DNA of 64,000 nucleotides. It comes from Medicago truncatula. Taxonomy: Eukaryota > Streptophyta > Magnoliopsida > Fabales > Fabaceae. The position numbers were made by a program, and so were the translations under genes. The stretch covers positions 42,431,832 to 42,495,831 of the forward strand of contig NC_053046.1 in assembly GCF_003473485.1 (NCBI RefSeq), written 5' to 3'. Below, in pieces: positions 24,834-38,208 of this stretch (positions are counted from its first letter, which is position 1; the number at the start of each line of letters is the position of its first letter). Below the pieces are notes generated by a model. That model did no database searches, was not told the origin of the DNA, and saw nothing but the letters and a program-made list of their open reading frames with translations.

Positions 24834-24930
24834 CTCCCTCCGTCCTAAATTAACCAAATCATTTGCAAAAAAAAATTATCACAAAATAATTGATCAATTT
24901 CATTTTTCAATGCAATATTAATTGAAGTAA
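24834..24930. mobile_element. One-ended Stowaway-like remnant
   Basis: CTCCCTCCGTCCTAAATTAACC at 24834 matches a Stowaway left end preceded by TA, but no complementary right end (GGAGGGAG) follows within several hundred bp. Probably truncated; the right limit is arbitrary. Confidence 0.45.
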
Positions 24931-25534
24931 TTTTTTTTCCAATTATAACTATAATTAATATTACTTTCATCACTCCAAATTCAATATATCATAATTTGCA
25001 TATATGATAATGGACAATACACAAATACTTAACAAGACACTTAAAATTATTTTTCTTTCTTTTCACTCAATACATTTTTTTCTTAATATATGTCAAATGA
25101 ATAAAATGTTCATCGAAAGATAAACGTATATGAATAACGTACATGATGAAACATGTTATGTTGTTGAAAATGATGGAAGAGGTCAATTATTTTGGGTAGG
25201 GGGGGTAGTAAATTATTTTGATTAGTAGTAAACAAAATCAAAATTTCAATTATTACACTTTGATGATTATTTTTCCCAATTTGGGAGAGTTAATGAGAAG
25301 CAACAAAAAAGGGTAAGAACAAAATGGTTTAAATTGACAAAGCAATGACCATAACTTAACATTGAGTCACACACATTAAGTAAATAAATCTAATGAGAGA
25401 GAGAGAGAGATTCATACAATGTTTCAAGTCAACCAAGTCCCACTCTCTCACCATCTCTGACAAACAAAACAACATGAAAAAATGACCATTATACCCCTAT
25501 CTCTATTCTAACTTTCGATAACACCGCCGTCACA

Positions 25535-28500
25535 ATGGAAGTAACCACCACTAACTCCGGCGAAGGAACACCCACTGATCCGAATCGAAATGGGTCGGTT
25601 CAAAATTCGATGGCAAGATACAAGTTGATGTCGCCGGCGAAGCTTCCGATCTCAAGGTCGCCGTGCATCACAATACCTGCCGGGTATAGTCCTACGTCGT
25701 TGTTGGAGTCTCCGGTTCTTCTTTCAAACATGAAGGTCAGTTTTCGAAGTGTTTGGTGAGGGTGAAACAGTAAAAAATATGTACTTTGGATGAAAAAAAT
25801 TGAAAATGAAAAATGGGTTAGTGAGTGAATTGTGATTCCATTAGTTGTTTTTTGTTGTTTATTTTAGTCAAAATTTGTGTTTTACTTGACCCATTAGAGT
25901 TAATAATCACTTTTTGTAAATGGCATGTTACAAATTTGTTCTTTTTCACTGTTTTTTTTTTACTTACAATATGGGGTGGTGTGAGTGGTCTCAAATCTTA
26001 GCTTTTGGGTGGAATATTTAATGACTTAAGATTACTTGATTTGAATGCCTGTCATAAAAAGTTTGTACTTTGAGGGAGAATTTTCAAAGGGTGTTGTGTT
26101 ATCTTAGGAAAAAAGTAGAAAATAAAAAATGGGTTTGTGAATCCATTAGTAGAATGTTGTTGTTTTTTGTTGCTAATTTTGGTCAAAATTGGTTCTTTTA
26201 CTTAACCTATTAGAGTTAATAATCACTTTTTATAATTGGCATATTAAAAATTTGTTCTTTTCACTGTTTTTTTACTTGCAAATTCTCATCAGCTAAAATT
26301 GTATATATGGGGTGGTGTGAGTGGCCTCAAATGTTATCTTTTGGAAGGAATATTTCATGACATAAGATTGCTTGATTTGAATGCTGATGAGCTGAAAATG
26401 CCAAAAACTATAAAGTTATAAATTCTTGTATGCTTCCTGTTTAGTCTCGTGTCGAATTGTTTCATTTTTTAGAGATATCCTTTTCTTTGTTTGATCCTTT
26501 ATGTATGAATGGTTAGGTTATGATGCTTATGCTTTAGAATTTTGTATTGGCTGCTTTATGCTTAAACACTGTATTATGTTGGAATATGACATTCTTCTTT
26601 TATTATTTTAGTGTCAGTGTTGTTTTTTCACATAACGAATCTTCCTTTTGATTGGTTTCTGGCTTCTTGTACTATTTGTTTGATTTTGTTTTTAACGGTG
26701 TAGCTGAGTGCTAAGTGTGATCGTTTTGTACTGCACTAAGTGGAACAAACGAATCAATGCTTTGCCAATGATTAGTGGATTGATTTTTGTTGTATGTGCT
26801 GAGAGAATATAGTATAAGGAATGTCATAAAGATATGTGAAAAGGACATGATTTTCTAGAAGAATCCAGATGTTAATGGCTTGAATAACGGTCTTAATCTG
26901 TTTAGAATTCTGTGCTATATTCAAATTCAAATTGGAACAGCTTTTCTAAGATTTTTTTGGTTACAAGCTTTTTTAAGATTTGATTGATTATATAAGTAAC
27001 TTCAACGTATTATAGTGTACCATGCTATCTTTGTCATACCGACTTCAAATAAAAAAGGAAATATTTTCAGAAGAAATAAAGAACTTTGTTTACGTTCAAT
27101 TGTAGGGAGCTGCTTGCATCGCTTGCTGATAAAACTGCTAGGTTGTTTTTGGTTTTCTCAGATGATTTTGAATATGCTCTGTTTCCATAGTCATTACTGA
27201 TTTCGAAGGTCAATCGATTGCTGTTTGTTTGGGGGTTTAGGGTGTATTTGAATTTATAATTTTTCGTTTGATTCAGTCATTGTTGTACGTTGTTACGCCG
27301 AGCATTGTAGTTTAGCATTATTTGTTTCACTGCTTTGCAGGTTGAGCCTTCACCGACTACAGGGTCCCTTCTTCAAGCTTTAAACTGTTCTATGGCTTCT
27401 GCTACATTTCCTGTAACTTCTGCATGCTTCAATACCAGCACTGTTAATGGCAGAAAATCAAGTTTCTTTGAGTTTAAACCACAAGATAGAAATATGGTAA
27501 TTGATGTTAGTAACACTTTGATGAAAATAAATTGGTAGTTATGTTTTAATTAATATTATTTTAAAGATTACTAACTGCTTAGCACTTATCCAATGCTATT
27601 CACTCATTTTAAGGTTCCTGCAGACTTCAACAACCATGTAAGCGAAAAATCTACTCAAATGGAAGGTTCAGGAAACGGTCAATCATTTCGATCCTCTCCA
27701 TTAAATGAAAATGAGATAGAAGATCAATCTAATGAATTAAGCCTATCATCATCACCTGTGCATATGGTTAGTTCCGGCGCTAGCGCTCCCGTCAATGTCA
27801 ATTCGGATGAACCTAACCACAAAGGCAGCACTGCTAATGGGCCTCAATCATCAAATGATGGATACAATTGGCGAAAGTATGGGCAAAAACATGTTAAAGG
27901 GAGTGAGTTTCCGCGCAGCTATTACAAATGTACGCATCCTAACTGTGAAGTGAAAAAACTTTTTGAACGCTCTCATGATGGTCAAATCACTGAGATAATA
28001 TATAAGGGAACACATGATCATCCTAAACCTCAGCCAAGCAACCGATACTCTGCTGGTTCTGTTATGTCTACACAAGGAGAGAGATCCGATAATAGGGCAT
28101 CTTCTTTGGCTGTCCGAGATGGTAATACCGGCTAGATGTTTCTCGTTGCCTCCATTTTAATATTACTTATTTCAAAGAAAATAATTTGGCTTTCTTTTTC
28201 TTCTGATTTTTGAATTGTAGACAAAGCATCCAATAGTCCAGAGCAATCAGTTGTGGCAACAAATGATCTTAGTCCAGAGGGTGCTGGATTTGTGTCGACC
28301 AGGACAAACGATGGGGTTGATGATGATGATCCCTTCTCAAAGCAAAGGTATGATAATTAAGGCCAAATGTCTAGGTTTTCTTCGGCATGTGTGCTTGCTT
28401 TCTGACAATGTTTTTTTTTATTGAGCAGAAAAATGGAACTCGGAAATGCTGACATCATTCCTGTAGTTAAGCCTATCCGAGAGCCACGGGTTGTGGTACA

Positions 28501-29497
28501 GACTATGAGCGAAATTGATATATTGGATGATGGATACCGCTGGCGTAAATATGGGCAGAAGGTTGTGAGGGGAAATCCTAACCCAAGGTATATTCTCACA
28601 TGAAATTAGGAAATAGAAGTCAAAGTAATAAATTCCAATTTAACATATGTCCTTTGTCCTTCTTAAAAAAAAATTTCCTTTGTCAAAGAATTTATTTTTC
28701 TTAATCTGCAGTGTTTGTTGGAACTCACACAATCACTTCTCAATCAATTTGCATTACAATCTCTTGCTTTTATTTTATTGTGACGTTGATGGACATGACA
28801 TGATATATGTGAATGATATGTGTTTATGATTTTAATTTCCTGCTGCTGACTAAGTGCATGTTTGAAACTGCACTCTGAAGCTTCAACAAAATCGCTGTGC
28901 CACCTTAATTTCGTCAAACCCATCAATGATTATAAACATACACTAACACATGGTACTTAGCTACATATTTCTTGTTTATCATGGATCTTATTATCATTCT
29001 TATTTTGCAGGAGTTATTACAAATGTACAAATGCTGGTTGCCCTGTTAGGAAACACGTGGAAAGAGCATCACATGATCCGAAAGCTGTAATCACAACATA
29101 TGAAGGCAAACACAATCATGATGTACCTGCCGCAAGGAGTAGTAGCCATGACATGGCAGGACATGCAACTTCATTTCGACAGACAAGGATAAAATTGGAA
29201 GAAAATGATACTATTAGTCTTGACCTTGGGATGGGAATCAGTTCTACGGCTGGAAATAGATCAAATGGGCAAGGGAAAATACTGCTATCCGAATTTGGGA
29301 ATAGCAGTCATACTCACACGAGCAATTCCAATTTCAAGTTTGTTCATAATACTACCTCAGCTCCTGTATACTACGGTGTTCTAAATAACGGTTCAAATCC
29401 GTTTGGCTCTAGAGAAAATAGAAATGATGGTTCGTCTTTAAACCATTCCGCTAATCCTTGCTCACAGACCATGGGAAGAATACTAATGGGGCCATGA
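25535..29497 (+). CDS. WRKY20: Group I WRKY factor, WRKY20-like
   Basis: DNA-binding transcription factor with two WRKY domains, which bind W-box (TTGAC) elements. Six exons: 25535-25735, 27341-27496, 27614-28121, 28221-28347, 28429-28587 and 29011-29497. Phases agree and give 545 aa. The N-terminus holds [16 protein letters not shown] and a Pro/Ser block ([23 protein letters not shown]), a likely MAP-kinase target region in group I members. The N-terminal domain has WRKYGQK at 205-211 with Cys-X4-Cys and HDH zinc ligands. The C-terminal domain has WRKYGQK at 369-375 with Cys-X4-Cys and HNH ligands. An intron splits the C-terminal domain after NPNPR, the conserved position for this class. [11 protein letters not shown] between the domains is a possible nuclear signal. 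Intron 1 is long (1.6 kb). The naming rests on resemblance of both termini ([14 protein letters not shown]...GP end) to Arabidopsis WRKY20. Confidence 0.93.
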
Positions 29498-32409
29498 AAT
29501 TTATTATTACAGTACTAAATAAAAGTAAAAATTATGAGTAGTATTATGTTGTTTTTTGGCGGGTATATAGCTTCAAAGGTAAAAAAAATCTCATTTTCTG
29601 TAAGGAAATGTAGATAGTTCTTGTATGTTTATATCACTATCACTATTTGAGAGCTGCTGTATAGTAGTAGTATTGATAGTGGCTCCAGGTTGACTTTCAA
29701 TCTAATTGTTGTTTGTAATTGTATAATTATAAGTATCATCATCATCATTATTATTATATCCAAATTCTTCTGTATAAATTATGAAGCTGATATCAAAGCT
29801 ACTACTACAGAAATCTTGTGAAAGTGGATGAATGAAACTATTGTTTGTTCACAATTTCACCTTTGGTTAATTATTTCAGTTCTCAGTCCCCACTGCATTG
29901 ATTTCACCAGTGATTGATGGCTTGTTTTTGGCTATAGTGAAATTGGATAGAATGCATGTGACATACCATCAACTTTTGCCTGTTGGATTTTCTCAACTAT
30001 ATTTGTCTCTTACACTAGGTGTTGATGTAAAACTTTTGTATAGTGTCATTTTCCAATGCTTGGTCATTACACTATACACATATTCTGATATCTGATTACC
30101 TTTTCTGTACAATTCAAGGCTAAAAGGAGTGTGAAATTTCTCAGGAACAAAGTAAGAAATGAAATATACCAATGTTTTTTAACGTCAGTTTTTTCTGAAA
30201 AATGTATTTATTGTTATGAAAATATGTCTGTAAATAGTTGGATGTCATGTGTACACTTCTTTCTTATCCTCATTTCCACAATTGACAACTGAAATCTCTA
30301 CAGGAGGTGCAGCAAAATAGATAGACACTGGACCGCTGCCTTGGAAATTGACAAATTGTGTACTGTGTTTGCTGTTTCTAAAAGACAAAACAGAGAACGG
30401 AGATTTTTTGGACATTCCTAGTACATTTACATTAACATTATTACCACTAATTATTAATCTTAATTACAACACTTAGATACCTTTCATTAATCCATGACCA
30501 ATTGGAATTTACATATTGTGTACTACTGTGCTGTACTTGGAAAAATTGATGGGTTGCATGGTTGAACTGTCCGTTGGCTTTATCTTTTTGAAGTGTTCTG
30601 ACATTTTCACGTTGGTCTTTAATTGCATTGCAAGTAAAGAACAACTTTTTTTAATTGATATTTTTGTCTTTGCTATCAAAAAAGACAGGACTGAAGAACA
30701 ATGCAGCCACGTCGTCATGCCATATTTACTCACATGAGAACAATGTGACACCCCTTCATCCTTTCCAAGCCTCATAAGCCACCAATATGACATTGTTATT
30801 AATCGTGAACACAGTCAATTCTTTGAGAAAATAACATAATTAAATATAATTCTATGTGTCAGTATTCTCATGTCGGAATCAAACATGCATTCCATCAAAG
30901 ATCTTGATGCTCCTGAGAATTCAATATCTTTTTATCAAAGAAGAAAATACCTTATTTGATTTATTTTTTGATCAAGTATCTTAGTTATTAAAAATTCACT
31001 CTTAAAGTGATTAAGTGTAAAATCTAAGATTTGAACCCGAACTCTTACATATCGCAATATTTATGTCATTGACGGGGACTCTTATTTGATTTATTTACTA
31101 CGTGAATGTTGATAAAGTCTATGTCGAAATGGTAATCATCAAATGACTCTTCAAATTATCAAATCTACTGCAAAATACTAATTGTAAATGTGAAGAACCT
31201 TATTTTATCTATCTATGAACTACAAGTTACTACTAATCAAAATGAACAAACGTGACTAAATTTAAATCACAGAAAATAGGGTCCCAAATGGACAAAGAAA
31301 TATAAATGAATACAGACAGCCCTTGCTTTCTCAAGCATTCCCGAAGGGAGATAGAAAAAACAGAGATATGCCATAAAAAAGAAAAAGAGATAACATACAT
31401 TTTGTCCCTTTATTAATTATTACCTTTGTGCAAAGTTAGGCCAACTCTCTTGCGTACAATTTCTTATTTTCTTCATGTGCTTTTGCTTTGCAAATAATAA
31501 GTCACTTTGAATATTTTACTATGCAAATAAATAAATTTATTTAGTTTTATATAGAAAAAATAAATTATGAGTTACTTTATAAAAGTATTCTTCTCAGCAT
31601 GAGAAATTAATAGCCTAGAGAAACGAATAGAAAGAAAAATATATATAGGGGCAGTTCGGTGTACAAAACTTTCACATACACAGGATGTGGAAAGAGGTTC
31701 CACCATAGATAGAAAAATATTTGATTTAAAAATTAATGTTTGATTAGTATTGTAAAACGATTTATGTTTGGGACAATTGTTTTTGCAAATTGATTTACAA
31801 TGTGAGACGGAATGAGTAATACTTTATAAAGTAGTAGCATGAATATTATTATGAGGTGTTGGGTCATGAGGAGGTCGAGATTTCACATTGACTTTTGAGT
31901 AACTTAGAATTGAACACGATATCTTCACCGATTTAAAAAAAATTAGGTGTAAGAATTGCTTATCTTCATTTTTTATAGAATTAAATTTAGGGTGTGGGGA
32001 TGGTGTCCCGGTCCAAAGTAAGGAAAACCTTTTGGTTCAAAGAACACTTACAAAAATATTTATATTTATCTCCTCCAAAGACACTAACAGCCTCGAACCC
32101 AAGACTTCTTGGATTCAAAAGCGAGATTGTGGTTAAGGATCACTTATCTTATATGTTGTTAACATCTACTTTTTCATCCAAAGCGAGATTTTACTCACAC
32201 TTATATACCTATAAGAGGTAAATTTAGGAAGAGGCTAATGTTACACTTCACTGTTTGTACACCTCATTTTTTGTCATTGAGAAAATCTTGCACCATACTG
32301 GACTAAGACAGCAAATCATTTCATACAAGAAGACACCCTTTTGTCTGCTTTAAATGTTTCATTCCACATGAGCACATACACATACAAACACACAAATTAA
32401 GAGGAAGAG
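29498..32409. other. Intergenic, WRKY 3' flank
   Basis: The first 200-300 bp should be the WRKY 3' UTR (AT-rich, ATC trinucleotide runs near 29735-29755). No gene, RNA or delimited mobile element is recognised in the rest. Confidence 0.5.
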
Positions 32410-33780
32410 ATGCAAGCCTTATGGTTGTCCTTGAAAGACAATGTCAAATGTGGAAACAAGCTCACTGATGTAATAAGGCAGCCACCAAAATTTGGCAAAG
32501 GGAGTAGCTATGTTCTACAAAAGGAGAATAAAATGAACAAAGAAGATGAAGAAGATAATACCCCTCTCATGGAAACTCCAGCCAGACTAGTTTTTTCCAA
32601 GCCAAACAAGTCACAGGCTCGGCTTTTCGGTAAAGTGATTGTTGCTTCTTTCAGATTACATTTTTACTAATTAAAGCGATATTAATGACCATTTAAAACC
32701 GTGTCCGAGAAGATTTAAACCGTGTCTGAGAAGTTACATAGTCAAGTTCTTACTACTGATCTCCTTTGGAAAGAGTTTGTTGTTTTGATCCTATATGCAT
32801 GAACACAACATAACATATACTGATATGTTTCAAGATTGAAATGTAACAAGAATTATGGTTTATAACAAGTCCACATAATGTAGCAAACTATTTCAGAAGA
32901 TATTTAGTTAGAGCAGTTCATGTGCAGTGTCAAACTTGTTTCCATGGATTTAACAAAGTGTCTGCTGCCGCAGATGTCAAGTTTTTGATGTCGCTGCAGC
33001 CACATTGAATTAGACCGCGAATTTTTTTCTCTTTCGTCACTATTTATAAGCACTTTTCACATTTATTACATATATCGAGAAAAAAACTTGTAGTATAATT
33101 AATGTGTGCATTTAGTGTATTTACTATTTATTTTATGTAGGAAGTAACTACTAATTATAGTTCCTCCACATTGTTAAATTTTGGCAGAGCTTGGTATCGG
33201 AGACCCATCAAGAAAAATTGTTGAGATGATATTTCAGAAAGCATGGATGAACACCTCAAAGCCACTGAGGAAAGTTAGAACAGTTCTAAGGGTGAGATAC
33301 TCAGAAGAAGTTCTTGAAAGATTTGAGAAGTATAGAGAAAAAGTGAAGGAACAGTATCCAAGGCATCCAAGAAGCACAGTAGATGGAAATGAATTGTTGA
33401 GATTCTATGTCACTACAATGAGATGTTTCCAAGGGAAACCTATGAAGAAAGTTCATGATCTTTGTAAAGATCCATCGTGTCGATTTTGTCAAGTAATTCA
33501 ATTCAATTTTGACGCGGAACACGCGGAGATTCTGTTGAATACATGTGAGAAAGATTTGAGTAACAGAAAAAGTGTCAATGCAAGAGTGAAGAATGTGAAA
33601 AGAGTTTTAATAGTTTGCAGGATAATTGCTGGAACTGCAGTGAATGAAGTTGATGGTAACTATGAAGAATGTTCTGAGTGTGACTCAACTAGGCTAGGAG
33701 AAATGCAATTTAGCTTAGAAAGATTTGTAGTGAAAAATCCTAGTTCTATTCTCCCTTGTTTTGTCATAATTTTCAACTGA
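32410..33780 (+). CDS. Uncharacterised plant protein, zinc-finger-like
   Basis: Two exons, 32410-32629 and 33188-33780, joined in phase 1 (donor GTAAAG, acceptor GGCAG), give 270 aa. The N-terminal 70 residues are basic and polar (DVIRQPPKFGKGSSYVLQ) with an acidic patch (NKEDEEDN). The second exon holds the conserved part: SRKIVEMIFQKAW, VLRVRYSEEVLERFEKYRE, DGNELLRFYVTTMRCF, a short cysteine cluster CKDPSCRFCQ, RVLIVCRIIAGTA and the C-terminal SILPCFVIIF. This order matches a plant family usually labelled C2H2-like or zinc-finger-related (some members are said to have a PARP-like fold). I infer membership from motif order. No NAD-binding or catalytic residues can be assigned, and no function is known to me. 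ATG 32410 follows an A-rich leader. Confidence 0.75.
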
Positions 33781-33881
33781 CATGTTTTGTAGGTAAATTT
33801 TGTCACTATTCGTTTTTATCTTTGGTGAAGTGCATCCATATTTAAGAATGTACAATCCTCCTTGAATTTTTTTAACATAAA

Positions 33882-34133
33882 GGGCCTGTTTGGATTTATT
33901 TATTTGAACTTATGTACTACCATAAATACTTGTGAGACTGTTTAGGAGAGCTTGTGACAAATAATATAAGTTGTTTTCACCTTATATCTTTAAGGATTCC
34001 AAGATAGCTTATGAAAACAACTTTTAACTTATATGAAAACAGTTTGACTTTATTTTATCTTTGATTACAAAAAAAAGCTTTTACATAAGCACTTATGCTA
34101 TAAGCATTTAATTAATCTGTTTTTCCAAACAAC
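33882..34133. mobile_element. Probable hAT-like MITE
   Basis: The left end GGGCCTGTTTGGATT and right end ATTAATCTGTTTTTCCAAACA are inversely related (TGTTTGGA on both strands), and the interior repeats CTTATG..AACTTAT and GCTTATGAAAACAACTT words typical of a MITE abundant near plant genes. No clean target duplication found. It lies between two convergent genes. Confidence 0.5.
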
Positions 34134-34284
34134 ACACAATTCTAGTATGCTTTCTATCAAATTATGAAATTATTCTACCATGTTAAGCATACATCTACTA
34201 GAAGAAATTATTCTAGGAAAGAAGTTAAGGATAATACATATATAGAGTCTTACATTACAAAATGAACCAGTTGTCATTTGAGTA

Positions 34285-35883
34285 TCACCTCCAAGCACTA
34301 GAGGTAATAAGAGGTTGATTCATCCAACCAAGATAAAGAGCACCATCTTTCTCTTGTAGAGTATAATGTCCTTGGTAATTTTCTAGAAGATTTTGTATTG
34401 AATAATTAATATAAGAGCTTAATGGATATGGTGTGAATCCAGCCATTGTGAAACATGATCTCCACTTCTTCAGAACCTCGTGACGTTCAACTCTTTCTGC
34501 GCCTTCACACGCTACTAAATTGACCACTTCACGAGCCAAGCAATGCTGTTCCACATTAATCCTTTCTCTGTGCTCCCGTGGCAAAGCAACATCAATTGAT
34601 TCAAAAACTGCGAAGTAGTAGTTCATTGTCTCGACGAAACGTGCAAAGAATGGAAGTTCGTTGGTATTTGATTCTTGCTCAACAAGAGTCACTACCTTAG
34701 GAGACAAACATTTTGCCAATCTCACCAATCTATCACGATGATTCTTACCACCATGTACATCTTCATCCGGTACATGATGCAGCATCATGGCAAAATTCAC
34801 CGCAATAGCTTCTCCACGACGAAGTTCAAGGTCTTCAAGTCTCACCTCAGAAGGACTAACCCCTATAGCATGAAACTCAAATGCTACATTATATGACTCT
34901 GCAAGTTTTGATAACCTTTCTCCAACAATACCAAGTCCTCCTCCCCTAGCATAAGCGGACGTTGAGTCATCAAAACCGGTTATTCTGATCTTCGGCGGTC
35001 CTCCGGGTTTTCCGGCAAGTGCTTGGATTAGACTCATCCACTGAATTCCCTGATTAATCTGAAAATCAATTATATGAATTTCACTTTCATCTTTCAAGGC
35101 TTCAGCAATTACACCATTTGCTGACATGTATCCAAATTTGAGGTAAGGACAAATTTCATAAAGCACATGCATGTGTGAGAGTAGTTCTTTACTAGTAGCA
35201 GTTATAGGCTCTTTGCATTTCAAGGATTTGTATATTATGCTTCCTGAAGAAGCTATTCTTGCAACAAGAGCTTCCAACATGTATGCTCCTAACCTTTGGA
35301 TTGGATTTCCCGAAACTGAAACCATTTTCGACAACTCTGACATTAACCATTCAGCTGTTTCCATATCATTTTCTGATATTGCTTTTGCACATGTAAACAG
35401 AATTTCTTTCAAATCCCCTCTAGATATCATCTCAATCATTTTGTTCCACTTCTCTGCCTCTAACAAAAGTGGATCAGATTCTTGTTGAATTATTACAGTA
35501 TCATTATATATGTCTAGCATATCTGCAGCATCTTGTCCTAGCATAGCATTTTCAAGCTCTCTTATCTTGTGCCACAAGTCATCTTGGTTATGTGTCAAGC
35601 AAGATTCATTCTCTAAAGAATCATTGATGATTTCAAGAGAGTTTTGCGACGTGAATGTGTAAGATTTTGACTGTAGCTTTGAGACCGGACTATTGTTAGA
35701 AGATTCAAGGTTTTGTTCTAAAGCTTGAAATGAAGGGTAGGTTGAATGGCTACCGTTATCAGAAGATGAGTAGTTTTCGAGATTCTCATTTTGCAGGAAG
35801 CAGTATGAGTCTAGATTTCGTATAGGCTCGATGTTGAACATGCTAGAATCATATGACATTTTGTGATTAAGAGATGTTTGCAT
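34285..35883 (-). CDS. GRAS transcriptional regulator, PAT1 subfamily
   Basis: Intronless 532-aa frame. GRAS proteins are plant nuclear regulators; PAT1-type members act in phytochrome, chitin or gibberellin and symbiotic responses. The N-terminal 150 residues are polar and disordered, with IRELENAMLGQD (107-118), a motif of the PAT1 group. The GRAS domain follows: leucine repeat I from LKEILFTCAKAIS (158), VHIID core as IHIIDFQINQG (269-279), leucine repeat II around AVNFAMMLHHVPDE (361-374), PFYRE region around FVETMNYYFAVFESID (416-431) and a SAW end finishing TSSAWR. All five parts are present, so the gene looks functional. ATG 35883 is the most upstream; M9 (MSYDS) is an alternative. A donor-like AAG/GTGAGAG at 37078-37072 and an acceptor CTGCAG near 36031 suggest a ~1-kb 5' UTR intron, as many PAT1 genes have. 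Closest named type is SCL21/SCL13-like, not resolved. Confidence 0.92.
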   Translation of the reverse strand: MQTSLNHKMSYDSSMFNIEPIRNLDSYCFLQNENLENYSSSDNGSHSTYPSFQALEQNLESSNNSPVSKLQSKSYTFTSQNSLEIINDSLENESCLTHNQDDLWHKIRELENAMLGQDAADMLDIYNDTVIIQQESDPLLLEAEKWNKMIEMISRGDLKEILFTCAKAISENDMETAEWLMSELSKMVSVSGNPIQRLGAYMLEALVARIASSGSIIYKSLKCKEPITATSKELLSHMHVLYEICPYLKFGYMSANGVIAEALKDESEIHIIDFQINQGIQWMSLIQALAGKPGGPPKIRITGFDDSTSAYARGGGLGIVGERLSKLAESYNVAFEFHAIGVSPSEVRLEDLELRRGEAIAVNFAMMLHHVPDEDVHGGKNHRDRLVRLAKCLSPKVVTLVEQESNTNELPFFARFVETMNYYFAVFESIDVALPREHRERINVEQHCLAREVVNLVACEGAERVERHEVLKKWRSCFTMAGFTPYPLSSYINYSIQNLLENYQGHYTLQEKDGALYLGWMNQPLITSSAWR

Positions 35884-38208
35884 TGAAAAGTATCTGTTTC
35901 TTTGAATGCCGTGTTTTTCTGATATTAAAAACCTCTAAACTTTTCTGATTGCTCTATTTGTTCCGGAAATAAATGTGGTAACTTCTACTTTTTAAACTCT
36001 GCGATCATCTTAATCCAATTCCAGAAAATTCTGCAGAAGGGGTAGCACAGAAATTAAAACAATAAAGATAGATAACTAAACCGAAAATTCACCATAGCTA
36101 TAGTCGTATAACAAAAATACTGTCTCAGTTCTTATAGGAAGCTTGTAGCTATGAAGTACTAAACACGCACGGACACGAGACTGACACTGACACATCGAGA
36201 CTAGTAATAATTTGAGAAAATAAAATAACTGAATATAACAACAAGAGTCAGTTTCATGTCGAACACTGACACGTGTGTCGGGGTGCTACATAGGCTTGTA
36301 GTGTGAAAACGTTGACTAAAATTGGTATCAGGTGAATAGTTAAGGTTTATGGGATTAATATATTACTCAATTAATTAAAAGATGTGAACATGAAGAAGAT
36401 TATATTGAAGTGTAATCAGCCATTTTGAAACAAGAAAAGCAATCATCCACCATTCACAATCTGTAATTTTCAGATTTATTATAGGTTCATCCAACTAGCC
36501 AACACCAAAGTTTAAGTGTCCAATTTTCATAATCTACATGTGCATAATATTAGTTCTTTGAACATAACAGAAACTTTACTTTTAATCGGTAATAATCACT
36601 CTGCTTTAGTTTTTAACTTTCTTCCACATGTTATTGTTTGTGCTTTTTAATCTGATCTAATGAAAAAAATGTAAATTGGTTGATACAAATCAAACCAAAT
36701 AACAAATTTTGCAACACCAACTACTACTTAAAGCAAAACCTTTTCTCTTTGCTGTTTTGCTTTAATTTTTCTTCATGAAAAAGGTAAAAAAAAGATAGAG
36801 TTGTTCATAAATGAAAAGCAAAAGCTCTAGTGATCCACTGAATTTATTCCCCTCAGAAAATTAAAAACAAATTCAACTGATTAAAACCAGAAGTAGGGGT
36901 TTAAAGTTGAAACCTGGAAAACATTTAAAAGCTTCAATAATTGGCTTAAAAAATAGTTTTTTTTTTTTTTTTTTTCTTTCTTCCAGATCAAGATATAACA
37001 AGCATAAACACCAAATAAAATCACTTGCTTTCACACCAAGTAAACAAGATCAGTTCAATAATTTGAGAGACTCTCACCTTAAATAAAATGGAAACTAGAT
37101 TATGATTTGAACTGTAGCACTGACCAAGCTTCCTTGCAACCAAAAAATTAATTAGAACTTTGCATTCATATGCAGCTAGGCTAGCTACTACATAGAAGTT
37201 TTGTTTATATGATACTATTCAAAGTTGTAGGATAAGTCCAAATAAAAAGTGGTTGTGTGCTACTTTTTTAATAGTAAATTTAGCTAAGCAATATGAACAC
37301 ATCCGTTTGTTTTTTTTAATAGATAATAATATTTCCTCACATGTTCATTTTTAATATAAATGATATAATTTTCAGAATGCATGATGCCAAGTGCATGACG
37401 ACATAGCATTAATTAAGAGGTTAAAAAAGCAAGCACTTATCCTAATTATGATTCTTAATGATTAAACATTTGTTAGCATTTTCTAATTAAATTTATTAAT
37501 GGAGATTTGATTTTAGTTTGGTCAAAAGTCCGTATAAATGCGGTGTTTGAAAAAGAATAATAAAGGCAAAAAGGATTTCGTCGGCAAAACGGTTGTCGTT
37601 TTAACACTGCCTCACGCGGTTGTCTCTTTTCCAAAACACGACAAAAATATTTAGATACATTTTAATACACTTATTTAATTTCACTGGGTCCTACTAAATT
37701 AAAGAGCATAGGATAGGAGTATCTACCACCATGGTAGAACTTAGTTTGGTTCTTAACTTTGTTACTTGTATCTCAATTTAACTCAACTAATGCAACAAAT
37801 AAACACAAATCACATATCACCGATCTCGACTATTGATTTAAGATCAAAATGTCCAAATCACGAACAAAAACGATCTCACTTGTCAATCTAAATCGGACAG
37901 TTGAGAGAACACAATTACAACAAGGTATCAAATTCCTAATATAAAATTTAATTGTGAAAATTTTATGCAAGATTTACCAACAAATGAGTTGGAAAAATTA
38001 CAGAACAATAGTCTAAACATGACCGCGTTGTAAAGTGAGAAAATTAAGCAACAAAGTTTCAATGCATAGAACATTTCAAGTCTAAAAATTGTGGATGCAT
38101 AAAAGCAACAAGGAATAATGATATATTTCAGAGTAGGAAACGTTCATCATACTATTTACGACATTATCAAGTAGTGGTATTAGCTGTTGATTAGTAAAGT
38201 AAAGTCTT
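35884..38208. other. GRAS gene leader and upstream intergenic DNA
   Basis: Contains the presumed 5' UTR intron of the GRAS gene (about 36031-37077) and its promoter farther right. A T-run of about 20 lies at 36955-36975. No TATA box is distinctive enough to call. No other gene seen. Confidence 0.4.

Larger units (their letters stand above)
20833..25534. other. Intergenic between MITEs and WRKY gene
   Basis: Non-coding AT-rich DNA. Near 21495-21660 a broken frame (words such as LLEDFFDTYLPILFA) looks protein-like but I cannot name it. Short elements are listed separately. A (GA)8 run at 25395-25410 lies about 125 bp upstream of the WRKY start, probably in its promoter or 5' leader. Confidence 0.45.

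Noticed and set aside
26578-26600. TGTTGGAATAT in WRKY intron 1 as a possible copia 5' LTR
   Set aside because: Only the first few bases match the LTR at 53461; the following sequence differs.
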